NCBI RefSeq assembly: GCF_014652235.1
Contig: NZ_BMYK01000016.1
Location: forward strand, 1-64,000
Origin: Pseudorhodoferax aquiterrae
Lineage (GTDB): Bacteria; Pseudomonadota; Gammaproteobacteria; Burkholderiales; Burkholderiaceae_C
Length of the DNA stretch: 64,000 nt
Direction of reading: 5' to 3'
Shown here: positions 17,395-27,627 of the stretch, piece by piece
How the letters are laid out: every line of letters starts with the position of its first letter
Position numbering within the stretch: the first letter of the stretch is position 1
The notes under the pieces: generated by a model
Database searches by the model: none
What the model saw: only the letters and a program-made list of their open reading frames with translations
What the model was told of the DNA's origin: nothing
Made by a program: the position numbers and the translations under genes

Positions 17395-18408
17395 ATGATC
17401 CCCCGCAACTGCTGGTACGTGGCCGCCATGGCGCACGAACTGCTGCCCGGCGCGCTGTTCCCGCGCACGCTGCTCGATACGCCGGTGCTGCTGTTCCGGC
17501 GCCAGGACGGCAGCGCCGCCGCCATCGAAGACCGCTGCAGCCACCGCCGCGTGGCGCTGCACCTGGGCCGCCTGGTCGGCGACCGCGTGCAGTGCGGCTA
17601 CCACGGCCTGGAATTCGACGGCAGCGGCGCCTGCGTGCGCATTCCCAACCAGGAACGCATTCCGCCCAAGGCCTGCGTGCGCGCCTTCCCGCTCGTGGAG
17701 CGCGACGGCTTCCTGTGGATCTGGATGGGCGACAAGGCCCTGGCCGATGCCAGCCTGGTGCCGGATTACGCCGAGATCTGCAGCAACCCCGCCTACGTGG
17801 GCCGCCGCTCGGACGCGCTGCACGTGGCCGCGCCCTACACCTACAACCTGGAGAACGTGATGGACCTTTCGCACGTCTCCTATGCGCACCGCCAGACCGT
17901 GGGCACGCCGCTGGTGGCCGAAACCCGGCCCGAGACCCGCATCGACGGCGACACGGTGGTGGTGCGCCGCGCCTGGGACCGCATCGCCGCGCCGCCGGTG
18001 TTCCGCCGCCTGTTCGGCTGGGACGAGGTCAAGCGCACCCAGACCATCCACTTCTGGCCCGGCGCCAACATCCGGCTGGACATCACCTCCGAGCCGGTCG
18101 GCAACACCGACCCGGCCCAGGTGCGCCGCATCCGCGTGGTCGGCCCCTGCACGCCGCAGACGCGCGGTTCGCACTTCAAGTTCTCCACCATGTACCGCGA
18201 CTTCGGGCAGGACGACGAGGCGACCACCCAGCAACTGGCCGACGCCTTCCTCGTCACGCTGAACGAGGACAAGGTGCTCATGGAAGACCAGTGGCGCAAC
18301 GCCTGCACCGACGGCCCCGACGCGCCGATGTTCGACATCGCCGTGGACCAGGCGCCGCTGGCCACCCGCCGCATCCTCGCGCGCCTGGCCCAGGCCGAGG
18401 CGCAGTGA
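17395..18408 (+). CDS. Rieske non-heme iron oxygenase (VanA/TsaM-like)
   Basis: 337-residue oxygenase subunit. The Rieske [2Fe-2S] ligands are Cys48-x-His50 and Cys67-x2-His70. The mononuclear iron set is Asp157, His160 and His165 in NVMDLSHVSYAH. Length and layout match the vanillate O-demethylase/toluenesulfonate methyl-monooxygenase class, which oxidises a methoxy or methyl group and takes electrons from a single-chain FMN-ferredoxin reductase. Such a reductase is encoded three genes downstream. The operon also has a Bug protein and an aldehyde dehydrogenase. The substrate is not known; an aromatic acid with a methoxy or methyl group is likely. Confidence 0.93.
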   Translation: MIPRNCWYVAAMAHELLPGALFPRTLLDTPVLLFRRQDGSAAAIEDRCSHRRVALHLGRLVGDRVQCGYHGLEFDGSGACVRIPNQERIPPKACVRAFPLVERDGFLWIWMGDKALADASLVPDYAEICSNPAYVGRRSDALHVAAPYTYNLENVMDLSHVSYAHRQTVGTPLVAETRPETRIDGDTVVVRRAWDRIAAPPVFRRLFGWDEVKRTQTIHFWPGANIRLDITSEPVGNTDPAQVRRIRVVGPCTPQTRGSHFKFSTMYRDFGQDDEATTQQLADAFLVTLNEDKVLMEDQWRNACTDGPDAPMFDIAVDQAPLATRRILARLAQAEAQ

Positions 18409-18434
18409 ACCACTCCACCCGCCCCACGACCGCC

Positions 18435-19409
18435 ATGCCTTCTCCCTCCAGACGCCTGCTGCTGTGCGCCGCGCTCTGCGCGGCCGCCTTCGCGCACGCC
18501 GCCCCGGCCGCCACCTGGCCGACCAAGCCCGTCACCATCGTCGTGCCCTACCCGGCCGGCGGCTCGGCCGACGCCATGGTCCGCCCCATCGCCGAGAAGC
18601 TCGCCCGCCTGTGGGGCCAGCCCGTCGTGGTGGACAACCGCACCGGTGCCAACGGCATCATCGCCACGCAGCTCGTGATGCGCGCCGAGCCCGACGGCCA
18701 CACCGTGCTGCTGCACCTGACGGGCTTCATCCAGAACGCGAGCCTGTACCGCAAGCTGCCCTACGACCCGTTCAGCGACCTGGCGCCGGTGACCCAGCTC
18801 GGCACCCAGCCCATGGGCCTGGCGGTGGGCAACGCCAGCCCCTACACCTCGGTCGGCGCGCTGCTCGCGGGCTTGAAGAGCGGCACCACGCCGCCGAGCT
18901 ACGGCTCCTTCGGCGCCGGCTCCACCGGCCACATCTTCGGCGAGCTGCTCAAGGCCAGCGCCGGCGTGGACCTGCCACACGTGCCCTACCGCGGCGAAGG
19001 CCCGATGCTGATCGACCTGATCTCGGGCCGCGTGACCACGGGCTTCGTCTCCTCGGCCACGGCCGCTGCGCGGCACAAGGACCGCTCGCTGCGCATCCTC
19101 GCGGTGACCGGCCCGCACCGGCTGGCCTCGCTGCCCGAGGTGCCGACGCTCACGGAGTCGGGCCTGCCCGGCTACGAGCTGGTCGGCTGGTACGGCCTGT
19201 TCCTGCCCAAGGGCGCGCCCGCCGCCGTGGTGCAGAAGATCGCCGCCGACGCGCGCAGCGTGATCGGCCAGAGCGACATCGCGGCGCGCCTGCGCGAGCT
19301 GGAGATCGAGCCCACCGGCACCACGCCGGTCGAGTTCGCGCGGCTGCTGCGCGCCGACCACGCGCGCTGGGACGCGCTGATCAAGAAATTCCGCATCGAA
19401 CTGGAGTGA
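18435..19409 (+). CDS. Bug/TctC-family periplasmic substrate-binding protein (2)
   Basis: 324 residues with a signal peptide (RRLLLCAALCAAAFAHAAPA). Family motifs: TIVVPYPAGGSADAM, VVVDNRTGANGIIA, PSYGSFGAGSTGHIFGE and LPHVPYRGEGPMLIDLISG. It lies between the oxygenase and the aldehyde dehydrogenase genes, so its ligand is probably the aromatic acid oxidised by this operon. An in-frame GTG at 18405 overlaps the oxygenase stop and is a possible alternative start, but the ATG at 18435 gives the better signal peptide. Confidence 0.93.
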   Translation: MPSPSRRLLLCAALCAAAFAHAAPAATWPTKPVTIVVPYPAGGSADAMVRPIAEKLARLWGQPVVVDNRTGANGIIATQLVMRAEPDGHTVLLHLTGFIQNASLYRKLPYDPFSDLAPVTQLGTQPMGLAVGNASPYTSVGALLAGLKSGTTPPSYGSFGAGSTGHIFGELLKASAGVDLPHVPYRGEGPMLIDLISGRVTTGFVSSATAAARHKDRSLRILAVTGPHRLASLPEVPTLTESGLPGYELVGWYGLFLPKGAPAAVVQKIAADARSVIGQSDIAARLRELEIEPTGTTPVEFARLLRADHARWDALIKKFRIELE

Positions 19410-19414
19410 CCGCC

Positions 19415-20881
19415 ATGCCCTCTCCCCTGGTCCTGGACGACCCGCAACTGCTGCGCCAGCAGGCCCGCATCGGCGCCGCCTGGTGCGACGCCGACGACGG
19501 GGGGCACCTCATGGTGCACGACCCCGCCAGCGGCGCGCTGCTGGCCCAGGTGCCGCGGATGGGCGCGGCCGAGACCGGGCGCGCCGTCGACGCGGCCGAG
19601 GCCGCCCTGCCGGCCTGGAAGCGGCTGGACGCCGGCGCCCGTGGCGCGCTGCTGCACCAGTGGAATGCCTTGGTGCTGCAGCACGCGGAGGACCTGGCCC
19701 GGCTGCTGACGGCCGAGCAAGGCAAGCCGCTGGCCGACGCGCGCGCCGAGGTCGGCTACGCCGCCTCCTTCATCGCCTGGTACGCCGAGGAGGCGCGCCG
19801 CACCTACGGCGAGGTGATCCCCGGCCCGGCCGGCGACCGGCGCCTGCTCGCGCTGCGCGAGCCGGTCGGCGTCTGCGCCGCCATCACGCCCTGGAACTTT
19901 CCGTACGCCATGGTCACGCGCAAGGCCGCGGCGGCATTGGCGGCCGGCTGCACGCTGGTGCTCAAGCCGGCCGAGCAGACGCCGCTCTGCGCGCTGGCGC
20001 TCATGGAACTGGCGCTGCGCGCGGGCATTCCGCCCGGCGTGCTCAACGTGGTGACGGGCGACCCGGTGGCCATCGGCGGTGCGCTGACCGCGAGCCCGCG
20101 CGTGCGCAAGATCAGCTTCACGGGCTCGACCGAGGTTGGCCGGCTGCTGATGCGCCAGTCGGCGCCCACGCTCAAGAAGCTCTCGCTGGAGCTCGGTGGC
20201 AACGCGCCCTTCCTGGTGTTCGAGGACGCCGACCTGGACGCCGCCGTCGAGGGCCTGCTGACCGCCAAGTTCCGCAACGCGGGCCAGGCCTGCATCGCGG
20301 CCAACCGCATCTACGTGCACGACGCGGTCTACGACGACTTCGCGGCCCGGCTCGCGCGCGCCGCAGCGGCGCTCCAGGTCGGGCCGGGCGCGCAACCCGG
20401 CGTGCAGATCGGCCCGCTGATCGACGCCGATGCGCTGGCCAAGGTCGAACGCCACGTGGCCGATGCGCGCGCGCACGGCGCCCGCGTGCTGGCCGGTGGC
20501 GAGCGCCATGCGCTGGGCGGCACGTACTACCGCCCCACCGTGCTGGCGGACGCCGACGCGCGCATGCTGCTCGCGCGCGAGGAGACCTTCGGACCGGTAG
20601 CACCTCTGTTCCGCTTCCGCAGCGAGGAGGAGGCCATCGCCGCGGCCAACAACGTGGAATTCGGCCTGGGCGCCTACCTCTACAGCCGCGACCACGCGCG
20701 CATCTGGCGCTGCATCGATGCGCTGGAAACCGGCATGGTGGGCGTCAACAGCGGGCTGATCTCCACGGCCGTGGCACCGTTCGGCGGCATCAAGCAGTCG
20801 GGTTTCGGCCGCGAGGGCGCGCGCCAGGGCATCGAGGAGTACCTGGTCGTGAAGTACGTGTGCCTGGGCGGACTGGGCTGA
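19415..20881 (+). CDS. NAD(P)-dependent aldehyde dehydrogenase (GabD/TsaD-like)
   Basis: 488 residues. Catalytic Cys293 lies in NAGQACIAANR, general-base Glu259 in LELGG, and Asn161 in ITPWNFP. The sequence is of the succinate-semialdehyde dehydrogenase subgroup, to which p-sulfobenzaldehyde dehydrogenase TsaD also belongs. Its place between a Rieske oxygenase and its reductase suggests that it oxidises an aldehyde formed by the oxygenase from a methyl group. Its TGA overlaps the reductase ATG by one base (TGATG). Confidence 0.92.
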   Translation: MPSPLVLDDPQLLRQQARIGAAWCDADDGGHLMVHDPASGALLAQVPRMGAAETGRAVDAAEAALPAWKRLDAGARGALLHQWNALVLQHAEDLARLLTAEQGKPLADARAEVGYAASFIAWYAEEARRTYGEVIPGPAGDRRLLALREPVGVCAAITPWNFPYAMVTRKAAAALAAGCTLVLKPAEQTPLCALALMELALRAGIPPGVLNVVTGDPVAIGGALTASPRVRKISFTGSTEVGRLLMRQSAPTLKKLSLELGGNAPFLVFEDADLDAAVEGLLTAKFRNAGQACIAANRIYVHDAVYDDFAARLARAAAALQVGPGAQPGVQIGPLIDADALAKVERHVADARAHGARVLAGGERHALGGTYYRPTVLADADARMLLAREETFGPVAPLFRFRSEEEAIAAANNVEFGLGAYLYSRDHARIWRCIDALETGMVGVNSGLISTAVAPFGGIKQSGFGREGARQGIEEYLVVKYVCLGGLG

Positions 20882-21822
20882 TGGAGACCATTGTGGTCCG
20901 CGTGGAGGCCGTGCGCCGCGAGGCCCAGCACGTGCACTCCTACGAGCTGCGCCGGCCGGACGGCGCAGCGCTGCCGCCGTTCCAGGCCGGCGCCCACATC
21001 GACCTGCACCTGGCCGGCGGGCTGGTGCGCAGCTACTCGCTGACCAATGCGCAGACCGAGCGCCAGCGCTATGTGGTGGCCGTGGCACTGGATGCCGGCG
21101 GCCGCGGCGGCTCGCGCTGCGTGCACGAGCGCCTGCACGCGGGCACGCTGCTGTCCATCGGCCCGCCGCGCAACCACTTCCCGCTGCACGAGGACGCTGG
21201 CCACAGCGTGCTGATCGCGGGCGGCATCGGCATCACGCCGTTGCGCGCCATGCAGGCCCGGCTTGCGCAGCTGGGCCGGCCCTGGGAGCTGCACTACGGC
21301 GCCCGCACGCGCGCGGGCGCCGCGTTCGCGGACGAACTGCAGGCGTTGGGCGCGCAGGTGCACCTGTACTTCAGCGACGCTGCCAGCGGCCGCATGGACC
21401 TCGCACGCACCGTGCAGGCCGCACCGGCCGGCGCCCACTTCTACTGCTGCGGACCGCAGGCCATGCTGCAGGCCTTCGAGGCGGCCACGGCCGCCCTGCC
21501 GGCCGAGCGCGTGCACCTGGAACGCTTTGCCGCGCAGCAGGCGCCGGCACTGGACGGCGGCTTCGTGGTGGAACTCGCGCGTTCTGGCCGGTGCCTGCCG
21601 GTCGCGCCCGGCACGACCATCCTGGACCAGCTGCTGGCCCATGGCATCGACGCCCCGTACTCCTGCATGCAGGGCATCTGCGGCGCTTGCGAGACGCGCG
21701 TGCTGGAGGGCGTGCCCGAACACCGCGACAGCGTGCTCGGCGAGGCCGAACGCGCCGGCAACCGGACCATGATGGTCTGCTGCTCGGGCGCGCGCAGCCC
21801 GGTGCTGCGGCTCGATCTTTGA
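20881..21822 (+). CDS. VanB/PDR-type oxygenase reductase (FMN, NAD, [2Fe-2S])
   Basis: 313 residues in the class IA order. First comes an FMN-binding beta-barrel with RSYSLTNA. Next is the NAD domain with LIAGGIGITPLRAM and YCCGPQAML. Last is a C-terminal plant-type ferredoxin with Cys near 262, 267 and 270 in YSCMQGICGACE and a fourth near 300. It passes electrons from NAD(P)H to the Rieske oxygenase encoded at the head of the operon. This single-chain reductase confirms the VanAB/TsaMB architecture. Start ATG at 20881 is coupled to the preceding stop. Confidence 0.94.
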   Translation: METIVVRVEAVRREAQHVHSYELRRPDGAALPPFQAGAHIDLHLAGGLVRSYSLTNAQTERQRYVVAVALDAGGRGGSRCVHERLHAGTLLSIGPPRNHFPLHEDAGHSVLIAGGIGITPLRAMQARLAQLGRPWELHYGARTRAGAAFADELQALGAQVHLYFSDAASGRMDLARTVQAAPAGAHFYCCGPQAMLQAFEAATAALPAERVHLERFAAQQAPALDGGFVVELARSGRCLPVAPGTTILDQLLAHGIDAPYSCMQGICGACETRVLEGVPEHRDSVLGEAERAGNRTMMVCCSGARSPVLRLDL

Positions 21823-21892
21823 GCGCACCAAATCCAGGCGCGAGCACCAATTCGGACGGAACCACAGGGGCAATGAACCCATTTTGGTGCGC
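21823..21892 (+). promoter_or_regulatory. NtrC-like half-sites upstream of gdhA
   Basis: GCACCA occurs at 21825-21830 and 21844-21849, and the inverse TGGTGC at 21885-21890. The outer two extend to a perfect 10-base inverted repeat, GCGCACCAAA / TTTGGTGCGC. NtrC sites follow GCACCA-N3-TGGTGC; here only single half-sites are perfect. Confidence 0.35.
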
Positions 21893-21944
21893 AAATGCAC
21901 GAGAATGGCGCCCCTCCAACGTTATTCCATCCTTGCATCGCCTC

Positions 21945-23288
<1,344 letters not shown>

Positions 23289-23293
23289 GCCGC

Positions 23294-24676
23294 TCAGCAC
23301 GGCAGGCGGATGTCCACAGACAGGCCGCCGCCCGCACGGTTGGCCAGCCGGATCTGGCCCGCGTGGCGCTGCGCCACGCGCTGGGCGATGGCCAGGCCCA
23401 GCCCGGCACCGTCGTGGCCGCTGCTGCGCGCCGGGTCGGACTGGAAGAAGGGCGCGAACACCTGGTCCAGGTGGGCGGGCGCGATGCCTGGGCCGCGGTC
23501 GCGCACCGACAGCACGGCCAGGCCGGCCTGCATGTCCAGCGCCACGTCCACGCGCTCGCCGCGCGGCGTGAAGCGCAGCGCATTGCGCAGCACGTTCTCC
23601 AGCATGCTGGCCAGTTCGGCGGCGGCTCCGTGCACCGGCACGGGCGTGGCGGGCGGGCGCCAGGCCACGGCCTTGCCGGCGGCCTCGGCCTCGTAGGCCA
23701 CGTCGGCCACCGTGTCGGCCACCAGCGCCACGAGGTCCAGCGGCACCCGGGTGGGAGCGCGCGGCTCGCGCAGGCGCGCCAGTTGCAGCACCTGGCCCGT
23801 CAGGGCATCCAGCCGACCGCATTCGCGTTCGATGCGGTCCAGCTGTGCGGCCATGGCGGGGCCGCCGCGGCGCGCCAGCTCCAGGGCCAGCCGCAGGCGC
23901 GTGAGCGGTGAGCGCAGCTCGTGCGAGACGTCGCGCAGCAGCATCTCCTGTGCCGCCACCAGCTCTTGCAGCCGTTGCGCGGTCGCATCGAAGTCGGCCG
24001 CGAGCGCGCCGAGCTCGTCCTGGCGCCCGGCCAGGGCCGGGGCCATGCGCACGCCGAGTTCGCCGCGCGCCAGGCTGCGCAAGCCCTGCTGCACGCCCAG
24101 CACCGGCCGCATGATGTGGCGCGCCACCACCCAGCAGGCCAGGCCGCTCACGCAGACCGCGCACAGGAACAGCAGCACCAGCACATGGGACACGCCCAGC
24201 ACCTCGTAGGCCGAAGAGTCGAAGGGCAGGAACAGTGCGAAGCGCACGCCGCCACCGGCGCTCTCGATGGCGGGCACGTTCCACCAGGAATCGGGCACCG
24301 GCACGGCCGCCCGGTGTTGGGCCATGCCGCCGCCGCCTTCCCATTGCGCCACGGTCTGCGCCAGGTTGAGCTGGACCCAATCCTGCAGACGCACGGGCAG
24401 CCGCCGGCCCAGCAGTTCGCGACCGGCGCGGTCGACCAGGAACACGCGCAGCGTGGGATGCAGGGTTTCGGTCTGGCGCACCCAGCGTGCGAGCGCAGCA
24501 TCGCCGCCTTGGCCCGCATGGCGCGCGGCCTGCGTGAGCTGGGCGGAACTGACGCCATCCAGCGCATGCAGCCGCGCCGAGGTCACGGCCAAAGTCACGC
24601 CGATGCCGATGAGCAGGATCAGCACCAGCCCCGCCCAGAAGGACAGGAAGATGCGACGGAACAGCCGCGTGTTCAG
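23294..24676 (-). CDS. OmpR-partner sensor histidine kinase (PfeS-like), CTG start
   Basis: 460 residues: membrane span near 8-30, a periplasmic sensor region, a second span near 165-187, then HAMP. HisKA RDVSHELRSPLTRL has the phospho-His near 250, and HATPase boxes follow (NVLRNALRF, RDRGPGI, GAGLGLAIA). No ATG, GTG or TTG exists before the first membrane span in this frame. The best start is CTG at 24676, preceded at 7 bases by GGAGG and overlapping the regulator stop (CTGA). It forms a pair with the OmpR-type regulator and is divergent from a siderophore receptor, as in PfeRS/PfeA. Confidence 0.9.
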   Translation of the reverse strand: MNTRLFRRIFLSFWAGLVLILLIGIGVTLAVTSARLHALDGVSSAQLTQAARHAGQGGDAALARWVRQTETLHPTLRVFLVDRAGRELLGRRLPVRLQDWVQLNLAQTVAQWEGGGGMAQHRAAVPVPDSWWNVPAIESAGGGVRFALFLPFDSSAYEVLGVSHVLVLLFLCAVCVSGLACWVVARHIMRPVLGVQQGLRSLARGELGVRMAPALAGRQDELGALAADFDATAQRLQELVAAQEMLLRDVSHELRSPLTRLRLALELARRGGPAMAAQLDRIERECGRLDALTGQVLQLARLREPRAPTRVPLDLVALVADTVADVAYEAEAAGKAVAWRPPATPVPVHGAAAELASMLENVLRNALRFTPRGERVDVALDMQAGLAVLSVRDRGPGIAPAHLDQVFAPFFQSDPARSSGHDGAGLGLAIAQRVAQRHAGQIRLANRAGGGLSVDIRLPC

Positions 24677-25467
24677 GCAGGCACCTCCGCACCATCGCGT
24701 TGCGGACCGGCCGCATGCAGCACGTAGCCCACACCGCGCGCACTGCGCAGCACGGGCACGCCGCCGCGCACACCGTCCAGCCCCAGCTTGCGGCGCAGGT
24801 TGCTCACGTGCGTGTCCAGGCTGCGGTCGGCCGGCAGCAGCGCGCGGCCCAGGCCCCAGCGCGTGAGCTGGGCGCGCGAAACCGGCCGGTTCGGCGCGCG
24901 CATGAGCGCCTCCAGGATGCGCGCCTCGGCCGCGGTCAGTGCCACCGTCATCTCGCCGATGGCCGCCAGCGCCCTGCCCGGCAGCAGCCGCAGCCCATCC
25001 AGGGACAGCACCGGCTCGGGCGCCGGCGCCTCGGCCGCGGGACGCAGACCCCGCCGCAGCATGGCGAACAACCGCGCCCGCAGCTCGCGCGGGTTGAACG
25101 GCTTGGGCAGGTAGTCGTCGGCACCGGCCTCCAGGCCCATGATGCGGTCGTCCTCGGCACCGCGCGCGCTGAGCATCAGCACGGGCATGGACAGGGCTTG
25201 CGTCCGCAGGGCGTGCAGCACGGCATAGCCGTCCAGCGTGGGCAGCATCACATCGAGCAGCACCACGTCGAAGCACGCCTGCGCCAGCCGCTCGACAGCC
25301 TCGCCGCCGTCGTGCACGCAGTCCAGTTGCACGGCATCGGCCTGCAGGAACTCCTGCAGCATGCGGCACAGCTCCAGGTCGTCGTCGACGAGCAGGACGC
25401 GCGGTAGCGGGCCGCACGCTGCCGCCACCCCGGCTGCGCCGCGCCACACGGTTTGCAAAGAATTCAT
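24673..25467 (-). CDS. OmpR-family response regulator (PfeR-like)
   Basis: 264 residues. The receiver domain has VDDD (27-30), phospho-Asp72 in LLDVMLP, Ser in MLSARG and Lys in YLPKPF. The C-terminal OmpR winged helix has RSLDTHVSNLRRKLG and RSARGVGYVL. I chose the ATG at 25467; an in-frame TTG at 25479 is less likely. The divergent TonB-dependent receptor gene starts about 110 bases away, so activation of that receptor when its siderophore is present is the likely role. Confidence 0.93.
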   Translation of the reverse strand: MNSLQTVWRGAAGVAAACGPLPRVLLVDDDLELCRMLQEFLQADAVQLDCVHDGGEAVERLAQACFDVVLLDVMLPTLDGYAVLHALRTQALSMPVLMLSARGAEDDRIMGLEAGADDYLPKPFNPRELRARLFAMLRRGLRPAAEAPAPEPVLSLDGLRLLPGRALAAIGEMTVALTAAEARILEALMRAPNRPVSRAQLTRWGLGRALLPADRSLDTHVSNLRRKLGLDGVRGGVPVLRSARGVGYVLHAAGPQRDGAEVPA

Positions 25468-25510
25468 AAGAAAGATCAACGGCAGGTTTCCGATTCCTAT
25501 TATCCCCGTT

Positions 25511-25529
25511 GCGAATAAATCTCATTTGC
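25511..25529. promoter_or_regulatory. Fur-box-like sequence before the siderophore receptor
   Basis: GCGAATAAATCTCATTTGC matches the 19-base Fur consensus at 11 positions and is itself an imperfect palindrome. It lies in the divergent promoter between the regulator and the TonB receptor, as expected for iron control. Confidence 0.5.
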
Positions 25530-25575
25530 CGCACGGGTTGTTGCGGCAGAGCCCCATCCAACGAGGAATCCGAGC

Positions 25576-27627
25576 GTGCGAAACACCACCCGAGGCCTGG
25601 CCATGGCGCCCTGCCTTCTGTCCCTGGCGCTGTCCCCCGCTCTTGCGCAGGACCACGGAACTGCCCAGTCGCTGCAGACCGTCGTCGTGACGGCGTCGGG
25701 CCAGGCCGTGGACATCCAGGAGGCGCCGGCCAGCATCAGCGTGATCACGCGCGAGGACATCGAGAAAAAGCCCGTCACGAGCATCGGCGAATTACTGTCC
25801 ACCATCCCCGGCGTGACCGGCGGGACGGCCGCCACCGGCCCGCAGTCGAAGATCAAGCTGCGCGGCCTGCCCGACAAGTACACGCTGATCCTGGTCGACG
25901 GCAAGCGCCAGGGCAGCTCGGCCGGCGTGAACTACCGCGACGACCTGGGCCAGCAGGACCTGGACTGGATCACGCCCGAGATGATCGAGCGCATCGAGGT
26001 CGTGCGCGGGCCGATGTCCTCGCTGTACGGCTCGGACGCCATGGGCGGCGTGATCAACATCATCACGCGCAAGATCGGCACGCGCTGGGGCGGCTCGGTC
26101 ACGGCCAACTACTCCCGGCCCAGCGATTCGGAGCGTGGCGACCGCAAGCAGACCGGCTTCAACGTCAGCGGGTCGCTGTCCGACCGCATCGGCCTGCGCC
26201 TCGGCGGCAACTACACGGTGCGCGATGCCGATGAGTCCACGGGTGGCTTCACAGGCGGCTACCAGTCCACCGCCGGTGCGAAGAACCAGAGCCTCCACGC
26301 GCTGCTGAACTGGCAGCTCACGCCCGACCAGGTGCTGGGCTTCGAAGCCGGCCAGGGCACGCAACGCGCCACCGATTCGAAGACGGTGGATGCCGACGGC
26401 GATCCGCTGGTCGGCGCCTGGGGTCTGGCCAAGCTGGTCCACACCCACTTCGGCCTGAGCCACGACGGCAGGTGGGGCGATGTGCGCTCCAAGCTCAACC
26501 TCACGCACCACCGATACGAGGACGAGGGCAACACCGTCGGCAACAACGCGCGCGACACCACGCTGGACGGCCGCGTGGACCTGCCGCTCAAGCTGCTGGG
26601 CCTGGACCACGCGCTGACCCTGGGCGGTCAGTGGCGCCGCGAGGAACTGGAGAACCGCGACACCATCGGCCTAGCGCCGATCGACTACACCGGTGCGCCG
26701 GTCAGCGGCTCGGCCCTCGGCAACAGCACCTGGGCGCTGTTCGGCGAGGACACGCTGTTTCTGCGCGAGAACCTGGCGCTGACGCTGGGCCTGCGCATGG
26801 ACCGGCACAGGAAGTACGGCACCAACTGGAGCCCGCGCGCCTACGTGGTCTACCACCCGGCCGAGGCCTGGACCGTGCGCGGCGGCGTGTCGCGCGGCTT
26901 CCGTGCGCCGGGACTCAAGGAGAACTCGCCGAGCGCGGCCACACAGTCCGGCGGCAACGGCTGCCGCAGCCTGGTCGGCATGGGTTGGACGAGCAGCTTC
27001 CGCGACCCCGAAGGCAGGGCGGGCTGCTTCATGGTCGGCAACCCCGACCTGCAGCCCGAGACCAGCATTAACCACGAGCTGGGCCTGGGGTACGACCAGG
27101 CCGGCTGGTCGGCCGGGGCCACCTACTTCCACACCAACTTCCGCAACAAGATCGACTACCAGCCGCTGGGCTTCTTCAACGGCTACTGGTGGACGCGCAT
27201 GGAGAACGCCCAGCGCGCCCGCACGCGCGGCCTGGAGGCCTACTTGAACGTGCCGCTGGCCAAGGGCCTGGCCTGGAAGAACAACTTCACGCGCATGTTC
27301 GAGTCCAAGAACCTGACCACGGGCGCGGCCCTGCTGGCCGTGCCCCAACTGGTGGCTTACTCGGCGCTGAGCTGGCAGATCCGGCCGGACTGGAGCGCCG
27401 ACCTCAGCGCGCGCTACACCGGCAAGGAGGTGGTGGTGACGGGCACGGCGACCACCTTCGCCAAGGCCTACACCACGGTGGACCTGGCGACCAATTACCG
27501 CCTGAACGAGGCGCTGACGCTGCGCGCCGGCGTCATCAATCTGGGCGACAAGCAGACCCGCGAGACCGGCGCCAACTACGACAACGGCGGACGCATGTAC
27601 TTCGTCGGCGCGACGGCGCGCTTCTAG
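25576..27627 (+). CDS. TonB-dependent siderophore receptor (FepA/PfeA-like)
   Basis: 683-residue outer-membrane receptor. After a signal peptide (LLSLALSPALAQ) comes the TonB box SLQTVVVTASG, the plug domain (ASISVITREDIE, then KLRGLPDKYTLILVDG and VVRGPMSSLYGSDAMGGVINIITRK) and a 22-strand-type barrel ending in an aromatic residue (VGATARF). It imports a ferric siderophore using TonB energy; the plug resembles FepA/IrgA-type catecholate receptors, but the ligand is not certain. Start GTG at 25576, or the ATG nine codons on. A Fur-like box and the divergent two-component system support iron- and siderophore-dependent expression. Confidence 0.93.
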   Translation: MRNTTRGLAMAPCLLSLALSPALAQDHGTAQSLQTVVVTASGQAVDIQEAPASISVITREDIEKKPVTSIGELLSTIPGVTGGTAATGPQSKIKLRGLPDKYTLILVDGKRQGSSAGVNYRDDLGQQDLDWITPEMIERIEVVRGPMSSLYGSDAMGGVINIITRKIGTRWGGSVTANYSRPSDSERGDRKQTGFNVSGSLSDRIGLRLGGNYTVRDADESTGGFTGGYQSTAGAKNQSLHALLNWQLTPDQVLGFEAGQGTQRATDSKTVDADGDPLVGAWGLAKLVHTHFGLSHDGRWGDVRSKLNLTHHRYEDEGNTVGNNARDTTLDGRVDLPLKLLGLDHALTLGGQWRREELENRDTIGLAPIDYTGAPVSGSALGNSTWALFGEDTLFLRENLALTLGLRMDRHRKYGTNWSPRAYVVYHPAEAWTVRGGVSRGFRAPGLKENSPSAATQSGGNGCRSLVGMGWTSSFRDPEGRAGCFMVGNPDLQPETSINHELGLGYDQAGWSAGATYFHTNFRNKIDYQPLGFFNGYWWTRMENAQRARTRGLEAYLNVPLAKGLAWKNNFTRMFESKNLTTGAALLAVPQLVAYSALSWQIRPDWSADLSARYTGKEVVVTGTATTFAKAYTTVDLATNYRLNEALTLRAGVINLGDKQTRETGANYDNGGRMYFVGATARF

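Noticed and set aside
21883-21898. Sigma-54 promoter before gdhA
   Set aside because: GG and GC are nine bases apart instead of ten and the flanking bases do not match.
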